This document shows, piece by piece, positions 25,837 to 35,102 of a DNA stretch of 64,000 bases. This DNA comes from Shewanella cutis. GTDB lineage: Bacteria > Pseudomonadota > Gammaproteobacteria > Enterobacterales > Shewanellaceae. The stretch covers positions 248,001 to 312,000 of the forward strand of contig NZ_JACSDI010000003.1 of assembly GCF_022410515.1 (NCBI RefSeq), written 5' to 3'. Below the pieces are notes generated by a model, which searched no databases, was not told the DNA's origin, and was given only the letters and a program-made list of their open reading frames with translations. A program made the position numbers and the translations under genes. How positions within the stretch are numbered: position 1 is the stretch's first letter; every line of letters begins with the position of its first letter.

Positions 25837-28095
25837 ATGGAAAGTCAGGTCATTCAACCTGGTTCTGCGCCGCACAGTATGCTGAAAGGCGGACGTTCAA
25901 GTCGCAGGGCATTTAAGGATAAAGCGGCTCAAATTGGGGTCACGATTGGCGGCACTATGGTGTTTGTCGCTTTATTGTTGATCTTCTTCTATTTGCTGTA
26001 CGTGATTAAACCCATTTTCGACAGCGCAGATGTGACTCCAGTAAAAAGCGTGAGTTATCAACATGCTGAAGTCGCGACCCTGATGGTCGGTGCCGATGAG
26101 CAAAATGAGGTTATGTACCGTGTGGCCGTTGATGGCCAAGTGGATTTTTATACCGTTGCCGATGGCAGCTTACTTTCTAGTTTTACCCCGCCATTGCCTG
26201 CAGATGTGAGCGTGACCAGCGCTGCGGTTGCCGCGCCGAGTGAGCAACGCTTTGCACTTGGTTTGAGTAATGGCCAAGCCCTTATTGTGGGGATTGAGTT
26301 TGGCTTAAGCTATCCCAATAACAAACGCCTTATCACTCCTAAATTACGCTACAGTGCAGGTGAAACGCCGATCACGATTGATGAATCTGGCAGCGCAATC
26401 CAGCATTTAGCCTTTAGCTTTAGTAGCGATAAAATCACCTTTGCCTATCAGGATAACAATGGTACTTGGCGTTTAAGCCGTCTCGAAGGTCAAGAAAACA
26501 TGATGACCGAAGAGATTGAGTGGACAACAACAAGTTCGCTGCTCCCCGATGCGCCTAAAAAAGCCGCGCACCAATTGATGACGCCAGATCAACGTCAACT
26601 GATGCTGCAGATGGGCAACAAGGTGTTTATCTACAATATTCGCGATGCTGAAAATGTTGATTTAATCCAAGTTATCGACGCTGAAAAGGACAAGTCTAAG
26701 GTTAACAATATTGCCTTACTTGCCGGTGCGAGCTCGATTCTGGTGAGTTATGACACAGGCGTGGTCACGCAATACTTCCAAGTGAATGGTCCTAAAGGCC
26801 GTTTATACCAAGAGATCCGTGAGTTTAGCGATTTAGCGCCAGTCGCCTCCATTGCTGCTGAGTTTTACCGCAAAAGTTTTGCGGTGGTCAGTCCCGAGGG
26901 CGAGTTATCGCTGCTATACACCACCAGTGAACGCGAATTGTTTGATAAAACCTTTGACCTTAAAAACCCGGGAGCCATGGGCTTTAGCCCTCGCTCTAAT
27001 AGCTTAGTGGTTGAAGCAAACAATAAACTCAATATCTTCCAAGTCGAAAACTCCCACCCCGAAGTGTCTTGGAGTGCGCTATGGAACAAGGTCTGGTACG
27101 AAGGCTATCCAGAACCTCAGTTTGTCTGGCAATCAACCTCAGGTAGTGATGACTTTGAGGCCAAATTAAGCTTGATGCCACTGGCCTTTGGCACTATGAA
27201 GGCTGCGCTCTATGCCATGCTGTTTGCTGTGCCATTAGCGATTGCTGGGGCGATTTATACTGCTTACTTTATGTCGCCAAAGGTGCGCGGCATAGTGAAG
27301 CCGACCATTGAAATTATGGAAGCCTTACCCACGGTTATCTTAGGTTTCCTCGCGGGTCTGTGGCTAGCACCACTGGTTGAAGAGCACCTGCCGGGCTTAT
27401 TAATCTTATTGATTTTATTACCAACGGCCATTTTAGTGTCAGCCTATTCTTGGAGCAAATTACCCGGTAAATGGAAACAACGTTTACCTGAAGTGTATCA
27501 GGAGCTGATGTTGATCCCTGTGATTTGCTTTGTGGGTTGGTTCTCCTTTGCCATCAGCCCAATGATTGAGGTGGCGCTGTTTGATGGTAACACTCGCCAA
27601 TTTATCACTAACGAATTAGGTATCACCTTCGATCAACGCAACGCGCTGGTGGTCGGTATCGCCATGGGCTTTGCGGTGATTCCAACGATTTTCTCGATAG
27701 CGGAAGATGCGATTTTCTCTGTGCCACGCCATTTATCGAACGGCAGTTTGGCGCTCGGTGCAACCCCTTGGCAAACCTTAACTCGCGTTGTGCTGTTGAC
27801 TGCCAGCCCAGGGATTTTCTCTGCGGTGATGATGGGCCTTGGCCGCGCGGTAGGTGAAACCATGATTGTACTGATGGCCACAGGTAATACCGCCATTATG
27901 GAATGGAGTGTGTTTGAAGGTATGCGAACGCTGGCAGCTAACATTGCGGTAGAAATGCCTGAATCGGCAATTGGCAGCTCACACTATCGTGTGCTGTTCC
28001 TCGCGGCCTTTGTTCTGTTCGTATTTACCTTCTTCTTTAACACGGTTGCCGAAGTGGTTAGACAACGTCTGCGTGACCGCTATAGCTCGCTGTAA
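25837..28095 (+). CDS. pstC: phosphate ABC transporter permease PstC (extended)
   Basis: 752 residues, over twice the length of E. coli PstC (319). One transmembrane helix near residues 42-65 (VTIGGTMVFVALLLIFFYLLYVI) is followed by about 380 residues without hydrophobic helices, beta-rich and repetitive in a propeller-like way. The permease core then occupies about 450-745. It contains EIMEALPTVILGFLAGLWLAP and the ABC coupling segment LALGATPWQTLTRVVLLTASPGI. It would import phosphate with PstA, PstB and a PstS binding protein, which is not in this window. A Pho box precedes it. Enlarged PstC proteins occur in several gammaproteobacteria; the extra domain's role is unknown. Confidence 0.93.
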   Translation: MESQVIQPGSAPHSMLKGGRSSRRAFKDKAAQIGVTIGGTMVFVALLLIFFYLLYVIKPIFDSADVTPVKSVSYQHAEVATLMVGADEQNEVMYRVAVDGQVDFYTVADGSLLSSFTPPLPADVSVTSAAVAAPSEQRFALGLSNGQALIVGIEFGLSYPNNKRLITPKLRYSAGETPITIDESGSAIQHLAFSFSSDKITFAYQDNNGTWRLSRLEGQENMMTEEIEWTTTSSLLPDAPKKAAHQLMTPDQRQLMLQMGNKVFIYNIRDAENVDLIQVIDAEKDKSKVNNIALLAGASSILVSYDTGVVTQYFQVNGPKGRLYQEIREFSDLAPVASIAAEFYRKSFAVVSPEGELSLLYTTSERELFDKTFDLKNPGAMGFSPRSNSLVVEANNKLNIFQVENSHPEVSWSALWNKVWYEGYPEPQFVWQSTSGSDDFEAKLSLMPLAFGTMKAALYAMLFAVPLAIAGAIYTAYFMSPKVRGIVKPTIEIMEALPTVILGFLAGLWLAPLVEEHLPGLLILLILLPTAILVSAYSWSKLPGKWKQRLPEVYQELMLIPVICFVGWFSFAISPMIEVALFDGNTRQFITNELGITFDQRNALVVGIAMGFAVIPTIFSIAEDAIFSVPRHLSNGSLALGATPWQTLTRVVLLTASPGIFSAVMMGLGRAVGETMIVLMATGNTAIMEWSVFEGMRTLAANIAVEMPESAIGSSHYRVLFLAAFVLFVFTFFFNTVAEVVRQRLRDRYSSL

Positions 28096-28108
28096 TGGAG
28101 ATAACATA

Positions 28109-28162
28109 ATGATACTAAATACTATTTCGCCAGTGACCTTGAGAGGTTTGTGCAATGGGTAA
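28109..28162 (+). CDS. 17-codon leader reading frame overlapping the pstA start
   Basis: ATG at 28109, 8 nt after a GGAG (28097-28100), encodes MILNTISPVTLRGLCNG and stops at TAA 28160-28162. The pstA ATG (28155) lies inside its last codons, so the two overlap by 8 bp in different frames. The strong ribosome-binding site and overlap suggest translational coupling between pstC and pstA. The peptide matches nothing I know; it may only be a coupling device. Confidence 0.45.
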   Translation: MILNTISPVTLRGLCNG

Positions 28163-29813
28163 GTGGGTAAAATCAGGCTCGCCATGGATTTGGATGACAG
28201 GCGGCGCGGTGAGCATCAGTTTGATTGCAGTATTAGGCTTGTTACTGCTGATTGCATGGCGCGGATTAAGTTACTTTTGGCCTACGACAATTTATCAATG
28301 GGAACTGGAAGACAGCTCGGGTGTACGTTCAACCTTAATCGGTGAAATCTACGATAGGGAAGAAGTACCCACTGAGCGTTTAATTGCCGCGGGTCATGTG
28401 TTTAAACAGCAACCCGATGAGTTTGTTACACGTTACTTAGTGAAAACGGGTAACCGTGAGTTTGTCGGCTTAGATTTTCGTTGGATATTAGCGACTGACA
28501 TTATTAGCCGCTCCGAGCCTAGCGATGTTGCCAAACTAGAACGAACCAAGAACGGTAACTTTTATGGTTATCCTGTGGCCGTGATTGAAGATGGTAAACG
28601 CCTAGATTTGGTTGATGATGCCATTGAATCCTCTCTAATGGATCATATCCACCGTGCGGTTGAGTTGTCTGATAAGGCGCTGAAATTACAGAAACAAGAT
28701 ATCGGTGCAATCAACTATGAAATTGAGCGTTTGCGTTTAAAGGAACGCCGTTATGAACTCGATGGAGAGTTGACCGATTCCCGCAAGCTTGAGTTGGCAG
28801 CAGCAAAAGACGCACTGCAGAAAGATTATTTAGTACTTGAAAAACAACTCTTTGCTCTGCGTGATGAGGCTGCCCGTGACTCTGTGGTTGTGCGTGATAT
28901 GCGCGGCGTCGAGGTTGAACTTAAGCTTGATTCCGTGTTGGACGTAACCTATGTGAATCACTTAGGCGTTATCGGCAAAGTCAGTCATTGGTTTATTGGC
29001 TTAGGTCGTTTCCTTATGGATGACCCCCGTGAAGCCAACACTGAAGGCGGTGTTTTCCCAGCGATTTTTGGTACCGTGTTTATGGTGCTGTTGATGGCGA
29101 TAATCGTGACGCCATTTGGTGTTGTTGCAGCCATTTACCTACACGAATATGCCAAAAAAGGTCCGATTACTAAGATGATCCGCATCGCGGTAATCAACTT
29201 AGCCGGTGTACCTTCAATTGTGTACGGGGTATTTGGTTTAGGATTCTTCGTGTACATGATGGGCGGTTCAATCGACCAACTATTTTACGCTGAAGCCTTG
29301 CCATCACCGACCTTTGGTTCGCCTGGGGTGATTTGGTCGGCGCTGACATTAGCGATCCTGACACTGCCAGTGGTGATTGTATCGACCGAAGAAGGTTTAA
29401 GCCGTATTCCGAGCGCAGTACGTCAGGGCAGTTTGGCGCTGGGTGCAACTAAGGCTGAAACCCTGTGGCGGATTGTGATCCCAATGGCAAGCCCTGCGAT
29501 TATGACAGGCTTGATTTTAGCCGTAGCTCGCGCTGCGGGTGAAGTGGCACCGTTAATGCTGGTGGGTGTGGTGAAATTAGCACCGACATTGCCATTAGAC
29601 TTTAACTTCCCGTTTGTGCATTTAGAACGTAAATTCATGCACTTAGGGTTCCATATTTATGATGTGGGCTTCCAGAGTCCTAACGTTGAAGCGGCACGTC
29701 CTCTGGTATACGCCACCTCCTTTTTGCTGGTAACAGTGATTATGGCACTGAACTTAACCGCAATTAGTGTGCGTAACCACTTACGTGAAAAATATCGTTC
29801 GCTTGAGCATTAA
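28155..29813 (+). CDS. pstA: phosphate ABC transporter permease PstA (extended)
   Basis: 552 residues against 296 in E. coli PstA. A helix near residues 15-37 is followed by a large inserted domain of about 250 residues. This part includes a coiled-coil stretch (about 175-240, SDKALKLQKQDIGAINYEIERLRLKERRYELDG pattern) and ends before the first core helix FGTVFMVLLMAIIVTPFGVV. The permease core then shows NLAGVPSIVYGVFGLGFFVY and the coupling segment LALGATKAETLWRIVIPMASPAI. It is the second membrane subunit of the high-affinity phosphate importer. GAGAGG at 28141 is its own ribosome-binding site, within the leader frame. Confidence 0.93.
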   Translation: MGKWVKSGSPWIWMTGGAVSISLIAVLGLLLLIAWRGLSYFWPTTIYQWELEDSSGVRSTLIGEIYDREEVPTERLIAAGHVFKQQPDEFVTRYLVKTGNREFVGLDFRWILATDIISRSEPSDVAKLERTKNGNFYGYPVAVIEDGKRLDLVDDAIESSLMDHIHRAVELSDKALKLQKQDIGAINYEIERLRLKERRYELDGELTDSRKLELAAAKDALQKDYLVLEKQLFALRDEAARDSVVVRDMRGVEVELKLDSVLDVTYVNHLGVIGKVSHWFIGLGRFLMDDPREANTEGGVFPAIFGTVFMVLLMAIIVTPFGVVAAIYLHEYAKKGPITKMIRIAVINLAGVPSIVYGVFGLGFFVYMMGGSIDQLFYAEALPSPTFGSPGVIWSALTLAILTLPVVIVSTEEGLSRIPSAVRQGSLALGATKAETLWRIVIPMASPAIMTGLILAVARAAGEVAPLMLVGVVKLAPTLPLDFNFPFVHLERKFMHLGFHIYDVGFQSPNVEAARPLVYATSFLLVTVIMALNLTAISVRNHLREKYRSLEH

Positions 29814-29846
29814 TCAGCGATTATCCTGAAAGTATTAGGACTGAAT

Positions 29847-30665
29847 ATGATTTCTATAGATTCGACAGCCATGAAAACCAATAATTTTGACTTAGCAAAT
29901 TTGAGCCAGGACGATACCGCACTCGAGATCCGCAACTTAGATCTACGCTATGGCGATAAGCAAGCGTTGTTTAATGTGTCAATGAAGATCCCAAAAAAGC
30001 AAGTGACTGCCTTTATCGGCCCCAGTGGTTGCGGTAAATCTACCCTGCTGCGTTGCATTAATCGTATGAATGATCTGGTGGATAACTGCCATATCGACGG
30101 CGAAATTTTGCTACACGGTCAGAATATTTATGACAAGAGAATTGACGTAGCGGCACTGCGCCGCAACGTGGGAATGGTGTTCCAGCGTCCAAACCCGTTT
30201 CCTAAGTCAATTTACGAAAACGTAGTGTATGGCCTGCGTTTGCAGGGGATTAATAACCGTCGTGAGCTTGATGAAGCGGCTGAACGCTCACTGCGCGGCG
30301 CGGCAATTTGGGACGAAGTGAAAGACCGTCTTCACGATAATGCCTTTGGCTTATCAGGCGGTCAGCAGCAACGTCTGGTCATCGCTCGTGCGATAGCCAT
30401 CGAGCCAGAAGTATTACTGCTCGACGAACCGACCTCTGCCCTTGACCCGATTTCAACCTTAACCATTGAAGAGCTGATAACCGAGCTGAAAACCAAGTAC
30501 ACAGTGGTTATCGTTACTCACAACATGCAACAGGCGGCGCGGGTATCGGATCAAACCGCCTTTATGTATATGGGTGAGTTGGTGGAATATGCTGATACCA
30601 ATACCATTTTTACTACGCCGAAAAAACGTAAAACCGAAGATTACATTACCGGACGTTACGGTTAA
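29847..30665 (+). CDS. pstB: phosphate ABC transporter ATP-binding protein PstB
   Basis: 272 residues. Walker [10 protein letters not shown] is at residues 58-66, the family signature reads LSGGQQQR, Walker B is [13 protein letters not shown] and the switch His sits in [20 protein letters not shown]-loop [15 protein letters not shown] is the classic PstB sequence. It hydrolyses ATP to drive phosphate uptake through PstC-PstA. AGGA stands 8 nt before the ATG, and the gene is 33 bp after pstA, so it is in the same operon. Confidence 0.97.
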   Translation: MISIDSTAMKTNNFDLANLSQDDTALEIRNLDLRYGDKQALFNVSMKIPKKQVTAFIGPSGCGKSTLLRCINRMNDLVDNCHIDGEILLHGQNIYDKRIDVAALRRNVGMVFQRPNPFPKSIYENVVYGLRLQGINNRRELDEAAERSLRGAAIWDEVKDRLHDNAFGLSGGQQQRLVIARAIAIEPEVLLLDEPTSALDPISTLTIEELITELKTKYTVVIVTHNMQQAARVSDQTAFMYMGELVEYADTNTIFTTPKKRKTEDYITGRYG

Positions 30666-30796
30666 TCACCTTGCGATTGGCAGCGATAAAGTGATTGATG
30701 GACGATTAACCACATAAATGCCACCGCCTAGAAATGAGCGTTAAACATTGCAAACTTCATCTAGGCGTTGATACAGTTGAGTAAAAGGTTGGCCAA

Positions 30797-31507
30797 ATGG
30801 AAAATATGAATTTAAACAAACATATCTCTGGGCAATTTAACGCCGAGTTAGAAGATATTCGTAACCGCGTACTCGCCATGGGTGGCTTGGTTGAGCGCCA
30901 GTTAGAGCAGGCTATTGATGCGTTAAGTACTTTAGATGCTGAATTAGCACAAAAGGTGATCTTGGGTGACCATAAAGTCAACGGGATGGAAGTCTCGATT
31001 GACGAAGAATGCACCCGCATTATCGCCAAGCGTCAGCCCGCTGCGAGCGACTTGCGGATGATCATTGCGATTTCAAAATCCATTGCTGATCTTGAGCGCA
31101 TCGGTGACGCCTGTGTACGTATTGCCAAGGCAGCATTAGATAAGCGTTTGAATAATCAGCAGCCGTTATTAGTCAGCATTGAAAATATGGGCCGCCATGC
31201 GATTCGTATGCTGCACGCAACGCTCGATGCTTTAGCGCGTATGGATGCTGAGTCCGCGCTGGAACTTCACAAAGAAGATGCCAAGCTCGACCGTGAATAC
31301 GAGGGCATTATCCGTCAACTAATGACCTATATGATGGAAGATCCACGCTCAATCCCTGACGTTTTAGACGTACTTTGGGCTGCCCGTGCGGTTGAGCGTG
31401 TAGGCGATCGTTGTAAAAATATCTGTGAATACATTATTTACTATGTGAAAGGTAAAGACGTTCGCCATACTTCCTACGAAGATATGGAAAAGGATATGAA
31501 GAGCTAA
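30797..31507 (+). CDS. phoU: phosphate-signalling protein PhoU
   Basis: 236 residues, all helical, with the two PhoU repeats. Each carries the metal-binding pattern: [20 protein letters not shown] in the first and [25 protein letters not shown] in the second. PhoU links the Pst transporter to the PhoR/PhoB two-component system and restrains Pho activation when phosphate is plentiful. It is the last gene of the pst operon (131 bp after pstB) and is followed by a terminator. The length equals E. coli PhoU within a few residues. Confidence 0.96.
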   Translation: MENMNLNKHISGQFNAELEDIRNRVLAMGGLVERQLEQAIDALSTLDAELAQKVILGDHKVNGMEVSIDEECTRIIAKRQPAASDLRMIIAISKSIADLERIGDACVRIAKAALDKRLNNQQPLLVSIENMGRHAIRMLHATLDALARMDAESALELHKEDAKLDREYEGIIRQLMTYMMEDPRSIPDVLDVLWAARAVERVGDRCKNICEYIIYYVKGKDVRHTSYEDMEKDMKS

Positions 31508-31536
31508 ACGCCTTTTACTACAAGGGTTTATCCTCA

Positions 31537-31567
31537 AACGCTCTGCCTAATCCGCAGAGCGTTTTTG
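31537..31567 (+). terminator. rho-independent terminator of the pst-phoU operon
   Basis: AACGCTCTGC (31537-31546), loop of seven bases, GCAGAGCGTT (31554-31563), then TTTTG. It begins 30 bp after the phoU stop. Confidence 0.9.
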
Positions 31568-31712
31568 TTTAAGGGGATAAATGGGAAGAGGGTACTTGAG
31601 TAGACGGCAAGTAGGTTGGTGAGTTTGTTCGCTATGAGGATGGACGAGCCATGGTATTTGCTCAACGACACGCAGCAAGTCCTTCCTTGGATGCTCGACC
31701 GCCCAGTCTGAT

Positions 31713-31750
31713 GTGAATGGATTCACGAATGCTGCGATGGCATGGATGCC
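31713..31750. repeat. tandem pair of ATGGAT-loop hairpins
   Basis: GTGA-ATGGAT-TCAC (31713-31726) and TGGC-ATGGAT-GCCA (31738-31751) are two hairpins 11 bp apart. They share the same six-base loop but have different, self-complementary stems. Similar pairs lie at 33117-33159 and 33492-33529, on the other side of the transposase. Confidence 0.7.
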
Positions 31751-31782
31751 AAAGAGCGGCCATGGGGCGGACGGTCGTCTCG

Positions 31783-32703
31783 CTAATCACCATGGCTCAC
31801 CTGCTTAGCATCGTTGTTGGCTGTAGGTTTCAAAGAGACACAGCATGCTTTGGGACAAATGCATGCTATGTTTTGCGCGAAATTATCTCCATTTCGGATA
31901 AACAAAAATAATCCTAAACGCTGAGTCGTGAGCAACTTAAGGATGTAACGCTTGGCGCCATCGAATTGGACGAGTGACTTGTGGTGAATATGAGCTTGAT
32001 TGGTTGAGGAATCAGTTTGTGGCGTTGAGATGGCTAATGAACGATTGGGTGAATTTAGCGAGTTAATTCGCTCCTGAATCGATGTAAAATCAGAGGATTG
32101 CAAAGAATCGGCAATGCCTGCTCTGATTGGATTTAAATCGACATACATCATGCACGCGAGCAAGGCTTGCTCATCTAACAGTGCTTGCGATTTAAATCGG
32201 CCTTCCCAAAAGGCGCCTTTACACTCATCTTCACGATTGGCCTTGCGGGCAATTTCTTCATTTAAACAGCGCATAAACCAAGAAATACTGCTTAATCGCT
32301 CATGCCATTCGGTAATTAACTCATCCAGTAATATGCGTTCACCGTCGATTAATGTATCTCCATTCATATACTTAGTCGCGACAGCATGGCCTTTAGTAAT
32401 TTGGCACCAACGGCTGATAATGTCTTTTTGCGTTAACGATTTGGCCTTATCGACATCTATTTTAAGGACTAAATGATAGTGATTGTTCATCACCGCGTAA
32501 GCGCAAATATCGATACAAAATATCGCAGACAAGGCTTTGATTTTATCAACAATCCAGCCACGTCGATGCTCGTAACTACGCCCCGAAAGCTTATCCTCAC
32601 CGCACAAAAAAGCCCTTCTAACACAGCGATTTATCACATGATAGAAGGGTGTTGCATTAGCATCAATTAGCTGTCTTCTGGCCGAAGTCATAGCAAACTC
32701 CAC
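31783..32703 (-). pseudogene. REP-associated-type HUH transposase, copy 2 (C-terminally replaced)
   Basis: 306 residues. The first ~225 residues match copy 1 at 5706-6767 almost completely, including the HUH motif in NNHYHLVLKID and MMYVDLNPIRAG. After KSLVQFDGAK the sequence departs: the ~110 C-terminal residues of copy 1 are missing and about 64 unrelated residues run to a stop. This looks like truncation and read-through into flanking DNA, so the enzyme core may still fold but the protein is probably defective. It is flanked on both sides by ATGGAT-loop hairpins and preceded by the conserved GATATGGCTGTCCC head. Confidence 0.75.
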
Positions 32704-32775
32704 ACAGACAAAATCAGGATAATTTAAAGCCTAGGTGAAGGTGCTGAAAAACACAAAAAGATATGGCTGTCCCTG
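32704..32775 (-). repeat. conserved head sequence upstream of transposase copy 2
   Basis: The block CACAAAAAGATATGGCTGTC (about 32750-32769) is shared with the same position before copy 1 and continues into the tandem repeat that follows. Confidence 0.55.
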
Positions 32776-32817
32776 CTATTCATAGTCCCTGCTATTCATA
32801 GTCCCTGCTATTCATAT
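32770..32817. repeat. 16-bp tandem repeat, three units
   Basis: The unit TCCCTGCTATTCATAG is present three times in a row, the last with a final T. It starts exactly in the TCCC of the conserved transposase head. Confidence 0.85.
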
Positions 32818-33116
32818 TTAAGCCTTGTAACGTCTTAGTATTTATGCGCTGCACTGTTTGCAGGGCATAAATCGCTTGTTGGACTTAGTCGCTGTAACAT
32901 CCGTGCCAATTGGTTTAAATGATGCTATAGGAATTTGCTTTTTTGCGGTAGCAGTTTTTTATACAGTTTAATGGGTAATCACTTGATATTGTTTTAGCTT
33001 TCTCATTCTTTTACGCTTATTTTTGCTGATGAATCGCTATCTAACGACTCAAAACGCCAAGGAATACACCTCCCCTCGGAGTTGCCGCAGGGCGAATAGA
33101 CAAATTGCGTGAGTCT

Positions 33117-33159
33117 CGCCATGGATGGCGAACTAGCTTTCGCAGGTGCAGGGACGCAT
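33117..33159. repeat. hairpin pair with ATGGAT and AGGGAC loops
   Basis: CGCC-ATGGAT-GGCG (33117-33130) is followed 15 bp later by GTGC-AGGGAC-GCAT (33146-33159, one wobble pair). The loops agree with the other pairs in this neighbourhood while the stems differ. Confidence 0.65.
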
Positions 33160-33491
33160 CCTTCGGAAGCGATAGCAAATTTGTCAATGAGCACAAGGAG
33201 CTTTCAACTCCGTTGGGGCGTCTTGGAGCATCCAAGGAGGATAGGACGAGCAGTCCTCCTTGGTCGGGTGTGGGGTGAAGCCCCACGACTTTGATTTTGA
33301 TTAAAGCGTTGAAGCTACAAAAAAGAAGGAATACATAACTTCTAAGTCAAACCATCAACTTTTCTATAAGCAGAGCTTTACATGGCCTATTGCGTTTTTG
33401 AGCTGCGAAACACACTTTGGGGCAAAAAGCTTTTAGCTAGATGAACAGTTCAATGGTCGTAAAGATTGTCATTGTTGCAACTGTGACCGTT

Positions 33492-33529
33492 GGCGGCATG
33501 GATGCCGCCGTCGAGCCCTCAGGGATGAG
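33492..33529. repeat. hairpin pair with ATGGAT and AGGGAT loops
   Basis: GGCGGC-ATGGAT-GCCGCC (33492-33509) is followed by CTC-AGGGAT-GAG (33518-33529). The first has a perfect six-base stem. Order and loops parallel the pair at 33117-33159. Confidence 0.68.
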
Positions 33530-33653
33530 TTTATGGCGTGTCACTGGTGAAATAGCTTGCCAAACACGGTGGTCAGTTTAAGCCAGTTATCATGGGTTAT
33601 AAATCCGTCCATATATTCTTTAATAAATAACACTATCGACTTGTTTTGACTCG

Positions 33654-34327
33654 CTAAGTAGGAAAAACCGCTATAGCACTGAGCACCAGTGCGAGCGGTA
33701 TCAGCGTGATGATGGCAAGGGTACCTAAACAGCCAGATAACTGCTTTTGTCGTGCTAAATTTTCGGCTTCACTCATTTGTTTAACTGCCTGCTCTACATC
33801 TGCTTTTCGTTTTTCGAGTAACTCTGCAGAGGCGATAACCAGTTCTTGAGAGTCAGCAGGAACTTTCTCGGTTACTAGGGCGAGTTCACCTTTGAAGGCG
33901 TGTACCATATAGCGATAATTACCTTTTGAGAAAGTGTCCTTCTCAAAGCTGACATTAAGTACTGCATTGCACCCACAATGCTTTGCAAGCTGTTCTAAAT
34001 GACGTCTTCCTTCGCTGGGGTCTTTAAAAAAGCGGGTCGTAATGGGATAGCTAACAAGCACTGTGCCGTTTTTAGGGTGGCGGTCTTTAGTGGTAAAAAA
34101 GTCAACTAATCGATCCCTGATAAAGACTTCGGGTAAACTGATCGCTTTGGCGGCTAGGCCTTTAGGTGTGGGCGTTGGATCAAAATCGACCATACTGCCT
34201 TTGACTAACTGCCTTCATCTTTCTTGTCTAATAGCTCAGAAAAATGCAAAAAATAGCTTTCACCATCATCGCCTTGGATAAACCCATACTTTTTAGCGGC
34301 AAGGTATGAGACAACTTTTCCTTTCAA
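33654..34327 (-). pseudogene. cold-shock-domain / coiled-coil / membrane protein gene broken by a frameshift
   Basis: Two frames join into one protein. From a TTG at 34327 the first 40 codons read as the front of a cold-shock domain, with KYGFIQ (RNP1-like) and YFLHF (RNP2-like), ending at a TAG at about 34208. One base out of frame, [23 protein letters not shown] continues the same domain and runs 179 residues from the ATG at 34193. That part has a middle region ([14 protein letters not shown]), a coiled coil and a C-terminal membrane helix ([22 protein letters not shown]). Adding one C to GGCAG restores G-Q-L-V, so a one-base deletion is likely. The second piece alone may still be translated. 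A sequencing error cannot be excluded. Confidence 0.72.
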
Positions 34328-34436
34328 AACATTAGCCTATATAAATTGATGCTCAGCCGAGTATTATGTTACTTGCCTAGCGTTATAAATGAAAAATATT
34401 ATAAATCAGATAGATAATCAGATAAACGATCTGAAT

Positions 34437-34970
34437 TTATCTGCAACACGGCACATAGACCATGTCTTCGAATCTTGGATCGTCATAGGCATCTGCGTGG
34501 GAAAGGTGTCCATCAAAAGCCCCAATTTTATTGACGGTCAATCCTTGTTTAAACACGATTTGTAAACCGTGCTCGGGCTCCCAATCGCAGTGGCAAGTAA
34601 GGGAGATATACACGGCGTTATCCCCATGGGCGCGGCGTGACACCATTAATTCGTCGCCAAACTCAATATGGCGCCATACTTGGTTCGGGTTAGGAATATC
34701 AATATATTCTTCGCTCGCAGGCGTAATATATGCGCAGCAATCTTGATAATATTGGTAAATCGCGTCCTGAGCTTGCTCGAGTGCGGTATGGTCTAGGGCG
34801 AGAAAATGTTGTACCGCAGTATGAAAATCCTCCACCTGTGGGTCGGTTTCGTACTCTTCTAAGATAAACTCAAATTTACCGCTTAGCGCATTGATCTCAA
34901 TGGGTTGGCTTTTAAGCCAGCCATCATAGGGATCAACTTCAAGCAAACCTAGGATGGGTATTGTTATCAT
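34437..34970 (-). CDS. uncharacterised protein (DUF6985-like)
   Basis: About 177 residues from the ATG at 34970 (MITIPILGLLEVDPYDGWL); an ATG 66 bp upstream would add 22 unlikely polar residues. It has no signal peptide. The pattern, with an N-terminal strand pair, FHTAVQHFLALDHTALEQAQDAIYQYYQDC in the middle and VWRHIEFGDELMVSRR then LTCHCDWEPEHGLQIVFKQG, resembles DUF6985 proteins often found in accessory or toxin-immunity contexts. That family call is tentative. It is isolated, in an accessory patch next to the broken cold-shock gene. Confidence 0.6.
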   Translation of the reverse strand: MITIPILGLLEVDPYDGWLKSQPIEINALSGKFEFILEEYETDPQVEDFHTAVQHFLALDHTALEQAQDAIYQYYQDCCAYITPASEEYIDIPNPNQVWRHIEFGDELMVSRRAHGDNAVYISLTCHCDWEPEHGLQIVFKQGLTVNKIGAFDGHLSHADAYDDPRFEDMVYVPCCR

Positions 34971-35102
34971 CTTATCATTCCGTTTATTGTTGACTTCATT
35001 GGCTAGCTGTTGGTGAAGATTATCGTTGTAAAACAATAAGCTATAGTGTTTCTATTCTGAAATAAGGTTATCCGTGCCGATTAAAAATGATTGGATTAGG
35101 CG

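Larger units (their letters stand above)
32818..33653. other. 836-bp non-coding accessory stretch with hairpin pairs
   Basis: No convincing gene. Short frames here lack ribosome-binding sites and known features. The stretch holds the two ATGGAT-loop hairpin pairs listed separately and otherwise AT-rich filler. Confidence 0.6.

Noticed and set aside
33003..33294. Overlapping 60-80-codon frames in the accessory stretch
   Set aside because: They run through the hairpin pair at 33117-33159 on both strands and have no ribosome-binding sites; the signal there is structural, not coding.
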